Shown: in pieces, positions 18,214 through 27,994 of the stretch
Layout: each line of letters begins with the position of its first letter
How positions within the stretch are numbered: position 1 is the stretch's first letter
Source: an uncultured Bacteroides sp.
GTDB lineage: Bacteria; Bacteroidota; Bacteroidia; Bacteroidales; Bacteroidaceae
Assembly (NCBI GenBank): GCA_900552075.1
Contig: URYL01000004.1
Location: 62,001-126,000 of the forward strand
Length of the DNA stretch: 64,000 nt
Direction of reading: 5' to 3'
Position numbers and translations under genes: made by a program
Notes under the pieces: model-generated
Seen by the model: the letters and a program-made list of their open reading frames with translations, nothing else
Databases searched by the model: none
What the model was told of the DNA's origin: nothing

Positions 18214-19857
18214 TCATTTGATAATCTTCAGTACGGGGGCAATCTGGTTCAACGGCTGAGCCGGAAGCACCACCTGCAAACCCTCGGCCGTACGCACAAA
18301 ATCTACTTTTCCGTATCCCAATAACTCTACTCGCTGAATACTTCCTTCATAAAGTTTGCTGCCAGCTGCCAGCGACTTGACGGTCACTTTGCCATCTTCC
18401 GGCCAGGCCAGTACGGTGGCGTACAAAGCTTTCGGGGTTTGGGTAAACCGGATTTCCTTGGCTCCCGCCTGACTATAGGAACCTTCATTGAAGCCTTGCG
18501 CATTCAAGGGAATGTCTTCTTCCGCAATCGGGCCTTCGCCAAATACCTTCCACGGACGCGTATCGTAAATGGCTTCCTTGTTGATGTTCATCCATTCACC
18601 AAACTCCTTCAAGATTTTCTCTTCCTTCTCATCGAAAGTGCCATCGGCCCGCAACGGCACGCTCAACAACAGATTGCCGTTCTTGCTCACGATGTCAATC
18701 AAAAGTTTGGCCACATAGGCAGCCGATTTATATTCATTCTTTTCATAAATGGACGTATTGTAATGCCACCCGCCGATACAGGAGCATGACTGCCAAGGCT
18801 GATCGATAATCTGATTGGGTGCCCCGCGTTCCACATCCCATACCAATGCCTTCCGCTGGTTCTCATCCAGAATCTTCCCGAACATCACCGCTTCCAGTTT
18901 TCCCTGATGTGTAGCCATGTTGTGGTTATAGAAATGTGCTGCAATCTTCAGTCCCGCATCACTGATGGGATAGAAAGGAGCCACCGTCACATCAAAATAA
19001 ATCAAATCCGGATTGTAACGGTTGATAGCGTCTACCGTACGGTTATAGAAGTTTGTGCAATATTCCGGGGTAGGAATGCACACTCCGTTTCCCCACGCCC
19101 ACTGGCGGTGAATCATTCCATTATCCCAACTGTTTTCACTCAACGGATGGTTCTGTGCATACAAATCCTGCGGGTCGTATCCTTCCCACCACTTACCTTT
19201 TCCGTCGGCCTTGGTCAGCTTTCCATCGTAAGGAATACCTTTTTTCGGGCCAATCGTATCATGACGCTGTGAGGGTTCATACCAACTCCACGCATGGTCG
19301 GCATGGAAACTGATGCCGAAATACAACCCGTATTTCCGGGCAGCTTTCTCCCATCCGGCCAATATATCTTTTTTCGGTCCCATATTTACCGAGTTCCAAG
19401 GCTGGTACTTGCTGTCCCACAAGTCCATATTGTCGTGGTGATTGCCCAAAGCAAAGAAATACTGGGCACCGATTTTCTTGTAGAAGGCCACCAGCTTGTC
19501 GGGGTCCCATTTCTCCGCCTTCCACAACGGAATGATATCCTTGAAACCTACTTCTGACGGGTGACCATAATGCTCCACATGATATTTATATTCATTCGAA
19601 CCTTCAATATACATGGAACGGGCCATCCAGTCGCCGGAACCTTCCACACATTGGGGCCCCCAGTGCGCCCAGATTCCAAACTTCACGTTCCGGAACCATT
19701 CCGGCACCTGATAGTTGCTTTCTAGCGAAGCCCAAGTAGGTTCGAATTTGCCTTTCATCATCGGTTCGTCCTTTTCCGAAACCGGTACTTGATAAGTTTG
19801 AGCAGCTAATCCGCTCACTGATAAAAATAAAGAAGCCAGTATGAGTTTTGTTTTCAT
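18214..19857 (-). CDS. alpha-L-fucosidase, GH29
   Basis: 547 residues with a signal peptide (KLILASLFLSVSGLAAQ), so probably periplasmic. The catalytic domain starts at WFRNVKFGIWAHWGPQ, the GH29 entry motif, and includes LGNHHDN and PDLIYFDVTVAPF, where the aspartate after YF is the expected nucleophile. A C-terminal beta domain (about 440-547) follows. It releases L-fucose from glycan ends. It is the first gene of the six-gene operon and supplies the sugar used by the downstream enzymes. Linkage preference cannot be told from sequence. Confidence 0.9.
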   Translation of the reverse strand: MKTKLILASLFLSVSGLAAQTYQVPVSEKDEPMMKGKFEPTWASLESNYQVPEWFRNVKFGIWAHWGPQCVEGSGDWMARSMYIEGSNEYKYHVEHYGHPSEVGFKDIIPLWKAEKWDPDKLVAFYKKIGAQYFFALGNHHDNMDLWDSKYQPWNSVNMGPKKDILAGWEKAARKYGLYFGISFHADHAWSWYEPSQRHDTIGPKKGIPYDGKLTKADGKGKWWEGYDPQDLYAQNHPLSENSWDNGMIHRQWAWGNGVCIPTPEYCTNFYNRTVDAINRYNPDLIYFDVTVAPFYPISDAGLKIAAHFYNHNMATHQGKLEAVMFGKILDENQRKALVWDVERGAPNQIIDQPWQSCSCIGGWHYNTSIYEKNEYKSAAYVAKLLIDIVSKNGNLLLSVPLRADGTFDEKEEKILKEFGEWMNINKEAIYDTRPWKVFGEGPIAEEDIPLNAQGFNEGSYSQAGAKEIRFTQTPKALYATVLAWPEDGKVTVKSLAAGSKLYEGSIQRVELLGYGKVDFVRTAEGLQVVLPAQPLNQIAPVLKIIK

Positions 19858-19890
19858 AAGTACGATTGATTAGAGTGCTTTTCTGAACGA

Positions 19891-19954
19891 CAAATGTACA
19901 GAGAAACCTCAAGAACGGATAGGATTAAATGGTAAGTTTATAGGTCAATATCGA
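19891..19954 (-). promoter_or_regulatory. fucosidase operon promoter with AraC-type operator
   Basis: On the minus strand the -7 box is TACATTTG (19898-19891). The plus-strand word TATAGGTCAATATCGA at 19939-19954 recurs with one change upstream of the GH97 gene, at nearly the same distance (40 against 39 bp) from its -7 box. A second half-site, ATAGGATTAAAT (19919-19930), lies 21 bp from ATAGGTCAATAT, two helical turns, as expected for an AraC-family dimer site. Confidence 0.55.
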
Positions 19955-20065
19955 CAAAACGCTACCCACATACCTCTTTTCCCCCTATTTTATTCACACT
20001 TATTTCGATGTCCTTTTACAAAGAGAAAAAAATAAAGCTGTAAATTTATACCCAAAATTTAGCCT

Positions 20066-20920
20066 ATGAATCTGCAAGTAGAACAACTGCATCCGCTGGT
20101 CTTGAATGTAGGACTGGCCATCCACAATGCCGACTGGAACTGGAAAAACGTCAACAGCCCGTTTACACGATTATATTATGTCACGGAAGGTACTGCCCAA
20201 ATCGAACTTCCCGACGGAATACACACCTTATATCCTAATCATATGTATTTTGTCCCGGCATTTACCGTGCATACCAATATCTGCCATTCACATTTCGTCC
20301 ATTATTACTTGCATATTTATGAGGACCATTACTCGGAAAATGACTGGCTGGAGTGCTGGGAGTTTCCCATAGAAATAGAAGCTGGACCACTTGATCTGGC
20401 ACTTTTTCAGCGTCTGTGTGAAATCAACCCGCACATGATGCTCCCCAAATCCGACCCTACCACCTACGACAACAATCCAACACTCATGCGGAATCTGCTC
20501 AAGAACCGTCAAAGAGCGTTCTGCGACAAAGTGGAATCCAGAGGTATCGTGCTACAACTATTGTCACATTTTTTGAAACACGCACAGCCTAAAATTGAAA
20601 TGGAAGACAACCGGATTGCCAAAACTGTGATGTACATTCGCAAACACCTCAATGAAACCATTGAACTTGAAAAATTAGCAGAAATAGCTTGCCTATCGAA
20701 AGACCATTTTATCCGACTGTTCAAAAAAGAATTGGGGAATACCCCTCTGCAATATATCAACCAAAAGAAAATAGAAAAAGCCCAGCTACTCCTCGTGACG
20801 GAGGATTTGACAGTCAAGGAAATAGCTTTCAAACTGGCATTTGAGGATTATTCTTATTTCAACCGTCTGTTCAAAAAAATAACCGGCGTAACTCCTCAGG
20901 AGTATCGCCGGCTATACTGA
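20066..20920 (+). CDS. AraC-family transcriptional activator
   Basis: 284 residues. The N-terminal part (about 1-170) is a cupin-like sugar-sensing domain (GTAQIELPDG, LYPNHMYFVPAFTVHTN). The C-terminal 100 residues are the double HTH: LEKLAEIACLSKDHFIRLFKKE and LTVKEIAFKLAFEDYSYFNRL, ending in GVTPQEYRR. It is divergent from the fucosidase operon and convergent with GH97 (11 bp gap). The shared operator-like word in front of both targets suggests it activates them in response to a released sugar; this is inferred. Confidence 0.85.
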   Translation: MNLQVEQLHPLVLNVGLAIHNADWNWKNVNSPFTRLYYVTEGTAQIELPDGIHTLYPNHMYFVPAFTVHTNICHSHFVHYYLHIYEDHYSENDWLECWEFPIEIEAGPLDLALFQRLCEINPHMMLPKSDPTTYDNNPTLMRNLLKNRQRAFCDKVESRGIVLQLLSHFLKHAQPKIEMEDNRIAKTVMYIRKHLNETIELEKLAEIACLSKDHFIRLFKKELGNTPLQYINQKKIEKAQLLLVTEDLTVKEIAFKLAFEDYSYFNRLFKKITGVTPQEYRRLY

Positions 20921-20931
20921 AAAACCTATAC

Positions 20932-22824
20932 TTAAGGTTCCACTTCCACTGTCATTACAAATCCGCCTCGCGGAAGGCAATCCACTTTCACGCTCTTTTC
21001 CGTACCTGAGAGGTTGCGGATGGCAAACTGATTGCTCTTCTGGCCATCGGCATACAAGGTAACTCCTTTGATTTTTTCGTGGATAAAACCTAAATCCACG
21101 GTAAGAGGCATGGATTCGTTGGTTCCGTTCAGTCCGCCAATATACCAACAATTTCCGTTCTTCCGGGCCATGATCACATGGTGGGAAGGATAACCGTCAA
21201 GCAATTTTGTGTCTTCCCATACCGTAGGCAGAGAGGAAATGAAAGAGCGAACCTCAGCCGGTTGAGCATGATATCCTTCCGGACGGTCGGCCAAGTGCTG
21301 CAACGCAGATTCAAAGACTACCAGCAAGGCCAGTTCATGTCCGTTGGAAGTGATATGCGGATGCTGGGAATCAGTGAAAGTACAAGGAGTATAATCCATC
21401 GGCCCTATCACGTTCCGGGTAAAGGGCAACGTACAGTTATGCCATGCAGCACTATCCGTCAGCACCTCCTTATTATTATACCATTCTGCTCCGTACACTG
21501 CTTCTACCGACATCATGTGAGGATACGTACGCTGCCAGCCACGAGGAATTGTCGCTCCGTGAAAATTCACCATCAGATGATATTTGGCCGCATCTTCCAG
21601 GATATCGATAAAATAGTTCATCACCGACACACTGTCACGGGTAAAGAAATCCACCTTGATGCCCTTCACTCCAGCCGATTCAAGCCAAGCGAATTCTTTC
21701 TGCCGCACTTCTGGCTTGTTCAAACGGTACAAAGGACCATACAGACACCATTCTGTAGAAGAATTGTACCACAACAAAGGCGAAACATGTTTCTCTTTCG
21801 CATAGCGTAAAGCATCTTCCACATTGCCTCCATTTGCCATTTCATCCCATTCCGCATCAATCAACATGTAAGGCAGATGAAAATCGGCCGCAAAATCAAT
21901 GTATTTTTTCACAATCTGATAGTCGTTGGAACCGTGATTATAGGCCCAGTAAATCCAGGAAACGACTCCCGGTTTAATCCAAGACACATCCGTCAGGCGG
22001 CAAGGCTCACTGACATCCGTAATCAAAGTGGATTCCACCACATCGGCCAAGGAACCGATGATAGCCACACGCCAAGGAGAACACCATTTGCCGGAAATCT
22101 TTGTCGGTTGGGCCATTTCCACCTGATAGGCAGACTCGCCGGCCACATTGTTCAGCCAGGAGCCACAATTTCCTCGCATGATATTGGCCTCTGATAAAAG
22201 GGTAAAAACAGAATCTGCCACTTCAAACAATGCCGGGAATCCCCATTGGTTCTTGGAGTAATCAGCCACACGACCTTTATTCTTCAAGTAGAAGTCTTCA
22301 TACGACTGACTCAACTTCTGAGTCCAGCGGGTAATGCCGTCCTGAAACTGGAAAGTAGTTTTTTCTCCGGCAATGCTCATTTCTTCCTTCAACTCAGGAA
22401 ACACATACCGAAACGCAATGCCGTCATCATATACCCGAAACTCCAGATCAAGTCGTACGTTTTGAGCATTCTTGAAATGAAACACCTGCTGGTTTCCCTG
22501 ATTCATGCAATGGCGGCGCTTGCCTGTCACCATCGTGTAATCCTCCTTCAACGAAACCACAGGAGAGGAATCCATATAAACGAACTCAGCATCCGCCTGT
22601 GAGAAACAAAGTCCCACATTATTTATATGTACCACCGGAATGGTTTCATTCCCTTTCTTATAAGATACTTTAAAACCATCTACAGAAGGAGTCGCACTCA
22701 CCACAATCTTTCCGTTAGGGGAACTCCATTCATCACTCGCTTTTCCAGACACACCGATTAAAAACATGCATACCAAACACATGTATGCTTTCCATTGATT
22801 AAATTTTCTTAGGCTATACATCAT
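20932..22824 (-). CDS. GH97 glycosidase (retaining, alpha-galactosidase-like)
   Basis: About 630 residues from the Met at 22824, which gives a proper signal peptide (AYMCLVCMFLIGVSGKAS). The Met 25 codons further upstream lies beyond the promoter and is unlikely. The order is an N-terminal beta-sandwich, a (beta/alpha)8 barrel with WIYWAYNHGS, IDAEWDEMANGG, GVKGIKVDFF and NFHGATIPRG, and a C-terminal beta-sandwich. D392 in KVDFF matches the nucleophile of retaining GH97 alpha-galactosidases rather than the inverting SusB glucosidases. A terminal alpha-galactosidase regulated with a fucosidase would suit host or plant glycans carrying both caps. Confidence 0.8.
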   Translation of the reverse strand: MMYSLRKFNQWKAYMCLVCMFLIGVSGKASDEWSSPNGKIVVSATPSVDGFKVSYKKGNETIPVVHINNVGLCFSQADAEFVYMDSSPVVSLKEDYTMVTGKRRHCMNQGNQQVFHFKNAQNVRLDLEFRVYDDGIAFRYVFPELKEEMSIAGEKTTFQFQDGITRWTQKLSQSYEDFYLKNKGRVADYSKNQWGFPALFEVADSVFTLLSEANIMRGNCGSWLNNVAGESAYQVEMAQPTKISGKWCSPWRVAIIGSLADVVESTLITDVSEPCRLTDVSWIKPGVVSWIYWAYNHGSNDYQIVKKYIDFAADFHLPYMLIDAEWDEMANGGNVEDALRYAKEKHVSPLLWYNSSTEWCLYGPLYRLNKPEVRQKEFAWLESAGVKGIKVDFFTRDSVSVMNYFIDILEDAAKYHLMVNFHGATIPRGWQRTYPHMMSVEAVYGAEWYNNKEVLTDSAAWHNCTLPFTRNVIGPMDYTPCTFTDSQHPHITSNGHELALLVVFESALQHLADRPEGYHAQPAEVRSFISSLPTVWEDTKLLDGYPSHHVIMARKNGNCWYIGGLNGTNESMPLTVDLGFIHEKIKGVTLYADGQKSNQFAIRNLSGTEKSVKVDCLPRGGFVMTVEVEP

Positions 22825-22842
22825 CTTTGTTTTAACTATCTG

Positions 22843-22905
22843 CAAAATTATCCGTTCTTCCTTGAAATGAATTGTATAAAATTGTTTTATATAGGACAAT
22901 ATCGA
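22843..22905 (-). promoter_or_regulatory. GH97 promoter with shared AraC-type operator
   Basis: The minus-strand -7 box TAATTTTG (22850-22843) lies about 20 bp before the start codon. TATAGGACAATATCGA at 22890-22905 (plus strand) differs at one of 16 positions from the fucosidase operon site. A shorter relative, AGGACAATATGA, lies at 23005-23016, closer to the DUF6242 gene. Confidence 0.5.
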
Positions 22906-23098
22906 TTTGCAATCAGAAACAGACTTTATTTATAGACTCCCTCTCTTCACATGAATCCTTCAGCAGGCAATATCCCAACCGTTTTTTTTCAATATTAACA
23001 AAACAGGACAATATGAAACAGAGCTTGATAAAGAGCGGATAACAATATAATTTTATATAAAACTTCCCCTAAAAGAGAGGAATCGAAGAAAAACTTTC

Positions 23099-23106
23099 TA
23101 CTTTTG
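23099..23106 (+). promoter_or_regulatory. -7 element of the DUF6242-uppS-bamA operon
   Basis: TACTTTTG is a perfect -7 match 31 bp before the chosen start codon. A start upstream of 23110 would lie in or before the promoter, which excludes the TTG at 23104. Confidence 0.5.
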
Positions 23107-23136
23107 CAACTTGTAATTAAAAGAACTCATTTGCAG

Positions 23137-24552
23137 ATGAAAATAAAGTTTTTACCATTGGTTGTAGCACTCTTTGCCGCAACATCCATAATGACATCGT
23201 GTTTGAACAATGATGTGGAACAAATTACCTATACTTCCGAAACCAGTATCACGGGGTTTTCACTGGGAACATTGAACATTGACCGCATCGGTAAAGACCA
23301 AAATGGACAGGACAGTGCATACGTAGATACCCTCGACTGTTCCAAGTATCCATTCACCATCAACCAAATGACAAGAGAGATCGAGAATAAAGATTCCCTT
23401 CCTTATGGCACGCATATTGACAAAGTGATAACGAATATCACCTACGATGCCGGCGCATTGGGTTATCGCCCCAAAGGAGCAGAACATGACACGGTGTGGA
23501 CTTCCACCGACTCCATTGATTTCACTGAACCCGTAGAATTCAGGGTCTATGCCTATAGCGGTGCCATCGGAAAAGCTTATACAATAAAAGTAAATGTGCA
23601 CCAGCAGGTGCCCGACACCCTCGCATGGAAACAGTTCGGCAACGCTTTCAGTGCTGGAACTCTGCGCACACAAAAAGCGGTCTATACGAACGGGAAAGTA
23701 TATATATTCGGGAAAAACGGAAGCAATACCCACATTGAATATACCAATGTATCGAATGACAATCCCACTTCATGGACACCGGTTACAACCAATGTGCCGA
23801 CCGGTATCGACACTTATTCTGCTACTGTATGGGCCGGAAACATTTATTTTTTGGCAGGAACAACCGGAAAGCAGCTCTATAAGCTCAGCGCCGAAACAAA
23901 CGAGGTCACTGAAGAAAGCACAGAAACTTTCGACATGCTGATTGGAGGAAATGATATCAAAGACGAACTTTATACCGTAAAAGACGGCAAAAGTGGTATA
24001 TATAAAGGAGGCGTATGGACTGCAGACGAAAACGTATTTGAACAGTTTCCGCAGGGGAAACCTTTCTTCTCAAACACTGTTACCGCAGCTTACAATACCG
24101 ACTTGACTACTACAGTTGCTCTCTGCTACAACCAAGGGACCACGGCCAGTGACACGACTGCACTCGTGTTCAGCCGAGTGTCAAATGAAAATAAATGGGA
24201 GTCCAGAATACAAAGTCTGCCAGTCCCCAATCTCGATAATATTACGATGATTTACTATGATGGAAAGTTATATGCCTTCGGAGGTGCATGCAACCAGCCG
24301 AAAGTGGAAGCCTTCAGTCAGTTCTACTGTTCTATCGATAACGGGCTTTGCTGGCGACCGGTGACCGAATGCATGGCATTCCCATCCGATTTCAATAATC
24401 TATACACCACACACCACGGTAACTATTCGTGTGCGGTCACTCCCAAACTGGAAAATGGCACTTCCAAAGGTAACTTTATCTGGATTGTATGGGAAAATGG
24501 AGACATCAGCCGCGGACGTATCAACCGACTGGGGTTCAATCCCAAATGGTAA
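23137..24552 (+). CDS. DUF6242-like lipoprotein with beta-propeller
   Basis: About 471 residues from the Met at 23137. A lipoprotein signal ends at SIMTSC, so it is anchored in a membrane. The N-terminal part (to about 150) is beta-rich and includes two repeats around D-x-F-P/E-F-R strands. The rest resembles a Kelch-like propeller (GKVYIFGK, GNIYFLAG, GKLYAFGG). I recognise it as a Bacteroidales family annotated DUF6242 (from memory). It lies 26 bp upstream of uppS, in one operon with bamA and ompH, hinting at a link to outer-membrane assembly that I cannot support further. Confidence 0.65.
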   Translation: MKIKFLPLVVALFAATSIMTSCLNNDVEQITYTSETSITGFSLGTLNIDRIGKDQNGQDSAYVDTLDCSKYPFTINQMTREIENKDSLPYGTHIDKVITNITYDAGALGYRPKGAEHDTVWTSTDSIDFTEPVEFRVYAYSGAIGKAYTIKVNVHQQVPDTLAWKQFGNAFSAGTLRTQKAVYTNGKVYIFGKNGSNTHIEYTNVSNDNPTSWTPVTTNVPTGIDTYSATVWAGNIYFLAGTTGKQLYKLSAETNEVTEESTETFDMLIGGNDIKDELYTVKDGKSGIYKGGVWTADENVFEQFPQGKPFFSNTVTAAYNTDLTTTVALCYNQGTTASDTTALVFSRVSNENKWESRIQSLPVPNLDNITMIYYDGKLYAFGGACNQPKVEAFSQFYCSIDNGLCWRPVTECMAFPSDFNNLYTTHHGNYSCAVTPKLENGTSKGNFIWIVWENGDISRGRINRLGFNPKW

Positions 24553-24578
24553 ATCCATAACCTTGAAAACAAAAGACT

Positions 24579-25310
24579 ATGTTATATAAAGACCAACTGG
24601 ATAAAAACCGGATACCGGCACACATCGCCATCATCATGGATGGAAACGGACGCTGGGCCAAACAAAGGGGGCAAGCCCGCACGTTCGGACATCAAGCCGG
24701 TGCTGAGACCGTGCATGTCATTGCGGAAGAAGCAGCACGTCTGGGAGTGAAATATCTGACTCTTTATACTTTCTCTACCGAGAACTGGAACCGTCCTGTG
24801 GACGAAGTAGCTGCCTTGATGAACCTTCTCATGGATTCCATCGAAGAAGAGACTTTCATGAAAAACAATATCAACTTCCGGATTATCGGGGATACTGCGA
24901 AATTGCCGGACAATGTGCTTGCCCGCCTGAACCAGTGTATCAAGCGCACTTCGGAAAATACGGGTATGTGCCTTACCTTGGCTTTGAGCTATTCTTCCAA
25001 ATGGGAAATCACGGAAACCGTTAAAGCCATTGCCCGCGAAGTAAAGGAAGGCAAGTTCACTCCAGAAGAAATTACTGACCAGACCATCGACCGGAACCTG
25101 GCCACTCATTATATGCCCGACCCGGACTTGTTAATCAGAACAGGCGGCGAAATCCGACTCAGCAACTACCTGCTTTGGCAGTGCGCTTACACCGAACTGT
25201 ATTTCTGTGACACTTTCTGGCCGGACTTCAAAGCTGAAGAATTGTGTAAGGCTATTTGTGACTTTCAAAAAAGAGAACGCCGATTTGGCAAAACCAGTGA
25301 ACAAATTTAA
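24579..25310 (+). CDS. uppS: undecaprenyl diphosphate synthase (cis-prenyltransferase)
   Basis: 243 residues, the usual length. IAIIMDGNGRWAKQRG contains the catalytic aspartate of cis-prenyltransferases, and YTFSTENW and LLIRTGGEIRLSNYLLWQ are the other conserved motifs. It makes the C55 lipid carrier for peptidoglycan and O-antigen from isopentenyl and farnesyl diphosphate, in the cytoplasm. bamA follows after 9 bp, a common Bacteroidetes arrangement. Confidence 0.95.
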   Translation: MLYKDQLDKNRIPAHIAIIMDGNGRWAKQRGQARTFGHQAGAETVHVIAEEAARLGVKYLTLYTFSTENWNRPVDEVAALMNLLMDSIEEETFMKNNINFRIIGDTAKLPDNVLARLNQCIKRTSENTGMCLTLALSYSSKWEITETVKAIAREVKEGKFTPEEITDQTIDRNLATHYMPDPDLLIRTGGEIRLSNYLLWQCAYTELYFCDTFWPDFKAEELCKAICDFQKRERRFGKTSEQI

Positions 25311-25319
25311 CAAAGAACA

Positions 25320-27974
25320 ATGCAAAATCGTTTTTCACTTATCCTGCTGATTGCAGCTTGCCTCTCTTCTGTTTCGGTTGGGGGACAAGCTCAAGACAAT
25401 AATACTACAACTGAACCAAGCAACAAACCGGTTATCCTCTACAACGGAACACCGAAGAAATATGAAATCGCCGACATCAAGGTCAGCGGTGTGAAGAACT
25501 ATGAGGATTACGTCCTGATAGGAATTTCAGGCTTGGCTGTAGGACAAACCATTACTGTGCCGGGCGACGACATTACTTCCGCTGTAAAAAGATACTGGCG
25601 ACACGGTTTGTTCTCCGATGTGAAAATCGTAGCCGACAAGATTGTAGACAACAAGATTTACTTGTCTATCCAGCTAACACAGCGCCCGCGTATCACCGAC
25701 ATTGTGATTCACGGCGTGAAGAAGAGTGAACGCGAGGATTTGCAAGCCAAACTGGGTATGGCTAAGGGTACACAGGTAACCCCAAACCTAATTGACCGTG
25801 CCAAGATTCTAATCAAGAAACACTTTGATGAAAAGGGATTCAAAAATGCGGAAGTCAACATCATCGAACGTGAAGACCCGGAAAACAAGGAGCAGGTATA
25901 TGTAGATGTGAACATCGACAAGAAAGCAAAAGTCAAGGTACACAAAATTACCATCGACGGCAACGAGGTGCTCACCGACAAGAAACTGAAGCGGGTGATG
26001 AAGAAGACCAATGAAAAAGGCAAGCTCATCAACCTGTTCCGTGCGAAGAAGTTCATCGAAGAGCGCTACGAAGAAGACAAGCAGAAAATCATCGACAAAT
26101 ATAACGAGCTGGGATACCGTGACGCACAAATCGTTACCGACAGCGTGTCACCGTACGATGAAAAGACCGTAGACGTGTACATGAAAATCTACGAAGGACA
26201 GAAATATTACCTCCGCGACATCACGTGGGTGGGTAATACGGTATATCCTTCCGACTTGTTGAACGAACAGCTCCGCATGAAACGCGGCGACGTGTACAAC
26301 CAAAAATTGTTGAACGACCGTATTTCAAACGATGAAGATGCTATCGGTAACAACTACTACAACCGTGGATATGTGTTCTATCGTCTGGACCCCGTGGAAG
26401 TGAACATCGACGGTGACTCCATCGATCTGGAAATGCGTATCACCGAAGGTCCGCAGGCCAGCATCAGCCATGTGCGCATCAATGGTAACGACCGTCTGTA
26501 TGAAAACATCGTACGACGTGAGTTGCGTACCCGTCCGGGCGACCTCTTCAGTAAGGAAGCCTTGGAACGTTCCTACCGTGAAATCGCGCAGATGGGACAC
26601 TTCAACCCGGAAAACATCAAGCCAGATGTACAGCCGAACTTCCAGGACGGTACGGTGGACATCAACTGGGGACTGGAATCCAAGGCCAACGACCAGGTGG
26701 AATTCTCCGCCGGTTGGGGACAGACCGGTATCATCGGTAAGCTGAGCTTGAAGTTCACCAACTTCTCGTTTGCCAACCTGTTCCGCAAGAACGACAACTA
26801 CCGCGGCATCCTGCCGCAGGGTGACGGACAGACCCTGACCATCAGCGGCCAAACCAACGGACGTTACTACCAGTCATACAGCGTGTCGTTCTTCGATCCG
26901 TGGTTTGGCGGCAAACGACCGAACTCCTTCTCCGTATCGGCCTTCTATTCCGTACAGACCGACGTGAGCGACCAGTACTATAACTCTGCCTACATGAACA
27001 ACTACTACAACATGCTGAGCGGCTACGGTTACTACGGAGGTTACGGAAGCTATTATGACAACTACGAATCCTACTTCGACCCCGACAAGTCTATCAAGAT
27101 GTTCGGTATATCTGTAGGATGGGGTAAGCGTCTGCGCTGGCCGGATGACTACTTCACTTTATCAGCCGAACTGTCTTACCAGCGATTCATGCTGAAAGAC
27201 TGGAGCTACCTCTACATCAAGCTGAACAACGGACAGTATATGAGCACCGGTAACTGCAACAACTTAAGCCTGAACCTGACCCTGTCGCGTAACTCTACGG
27301 ACAATCCGATTTTCCCGCGTTACGGTTCTGAGTTCTCGGCTTCCTTGCAGATTACACCGCCGTACTCTCTGTTCAGCAAGAAAGACTACTCTACTTACGG
27401 AAAAGACAACTACCACGATGCAGCCAGCATGTACAAGTGGATTGAATACCACAAGTGGAAATTCAAAGCCAAAACTTATACAGCCCTGATGGATATCCAG
27501 AAATGTCCGGTCATCATGACCCGTACGGAATTCGGTATCCTCGGCCACTTCAACAAGTACAAGCGCTCACCGTTTGAAACCTTCTACGTGGGAGGTGACG
27601 GTATGACGGGTTACAGCTACAACTACGCATCCGAAACCATCGCCCTCCGTGGATATGAAAACGGTTCACTCACCCCGTACGGAAGTGAAGGTTATGCCTA
27701 CATCCGTCTGGGTGCCGAACTCCGCTACCCGCTGATGCTCGAGAACTCTACCAGTATCTATGCATTGGGCTTCGTGGAAGCCGGTAATGCATGGAATGAC
27801 GTAACCGACTTCAACCCCTTCAAGTTGAAACGTTCCGCCGGATTCGGTGTCCGTATCTTCCTGCCGATGATTGGTATGATGGGTATTGACTGGGCCTACG
27901 GTTTCGACAAGATTGACGGTTCAATGCAATACAGCGGAAGCCAGTTCCACTTTATCATCGGACAAGAATTCTAA
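25320..27974 (+). CDS. bamA: outer-membrane protein assembly factor BamA
   Basis: 884 residues. A signal peptide is followed by five POTRA-like repeats (about 45-440; for example DIKVSGVKNYEDY, ITDIVIHGVKKS, HKITIDGNEVL, RDITWVGNTVY and SHVRINGNDRL) and a C-terminal beta-barrel ending in the aromatic HFIIGQEF. ALRGYE matches the conserved loop-6 VRGF/Y motif. It inserts beta-barrel proteins into the outer membrane. A Tyr/Gly-rich stretch (about 556-585, YYNSAYMNNYYNMLSGYGYYGGYGSY region) looks like an extra surface loop. ompH follows 20 bp downstream. Confidence 0.95.
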   Translation: MQNRFSLILLIAACLSSVSVGGQAQDNNTTTEPSNKPVILYNGTPKKYEIADIKVSGVKNYEDYVLIGISGLAVGQTITVPGDDITSAVKRYWRHGLFSDVKIVADKIVDNKIYLSIQLTQRPRITDIVIHGVKKSEREDLQAKLGMAKGTQVTPNLIDRAKILIKKHFDEKGFKNAEVNIIEREDPENKEQVYVDVNIDKKAKVKVHKITIDGNEVLTDKKLKRVMKKTNEKGKLINLFRAKKFIEERYEEDKQKIIDKYNELGYRDAQIVTDSVSPYDEKTVDVYMKIYEGQKYYLRDITWVGNTVYPSDLLNEQLRMKRGDVYNQKLLNDRISNDEDAIGNNYYNRGYVFYRLDPVEVNIDGDSIDLEMRITEGPQASISHVRINGNDRLYENIVRRELRTRPGDLFSKEALERSYREIAQMGHFNPENIKPDVQPNFQDGTVDINWGLESKANDQVEFSAGWGQTGIIGKLSLKFTNFSFANLFRKNDNYRGILPQGDGQTLTISGQTNGRYYQSYSVSFFDPWFGGKRPNSFSVSAFYSVQTDVSDQYYNSAYMNNYYNMLSGYGYYGGYGSYYDNYESYFDPDKSIKMFGISVGWGKRLRWPDDYFTLSAELSYQRFMLKDWSYLYIKLNNGQYMSTGNCNNLSLNLTLSRNSTDNPIFPRYGSEFSASLQITPPYSLFSKKDYSTYGKDNYHDAASMYKWIEYHKWKFKAKTYTALMDIQKCPVIMTRTEFGILGHFNKYKRSPFETFYVGGDGMTGYSYNYASETIALRGYENGSLTPYGSEGYAYIRLGAELRYPLMLENSTSIYALGFVEAGNAWNDVTDFNPFKLKRSAGFGVRIFLPMIGMMGIDWAYGFDKIDGSMQYSGSQFHFIIGQEF

Positions 27975-27994
27975 CACTTAAAAACCAAAGAATT

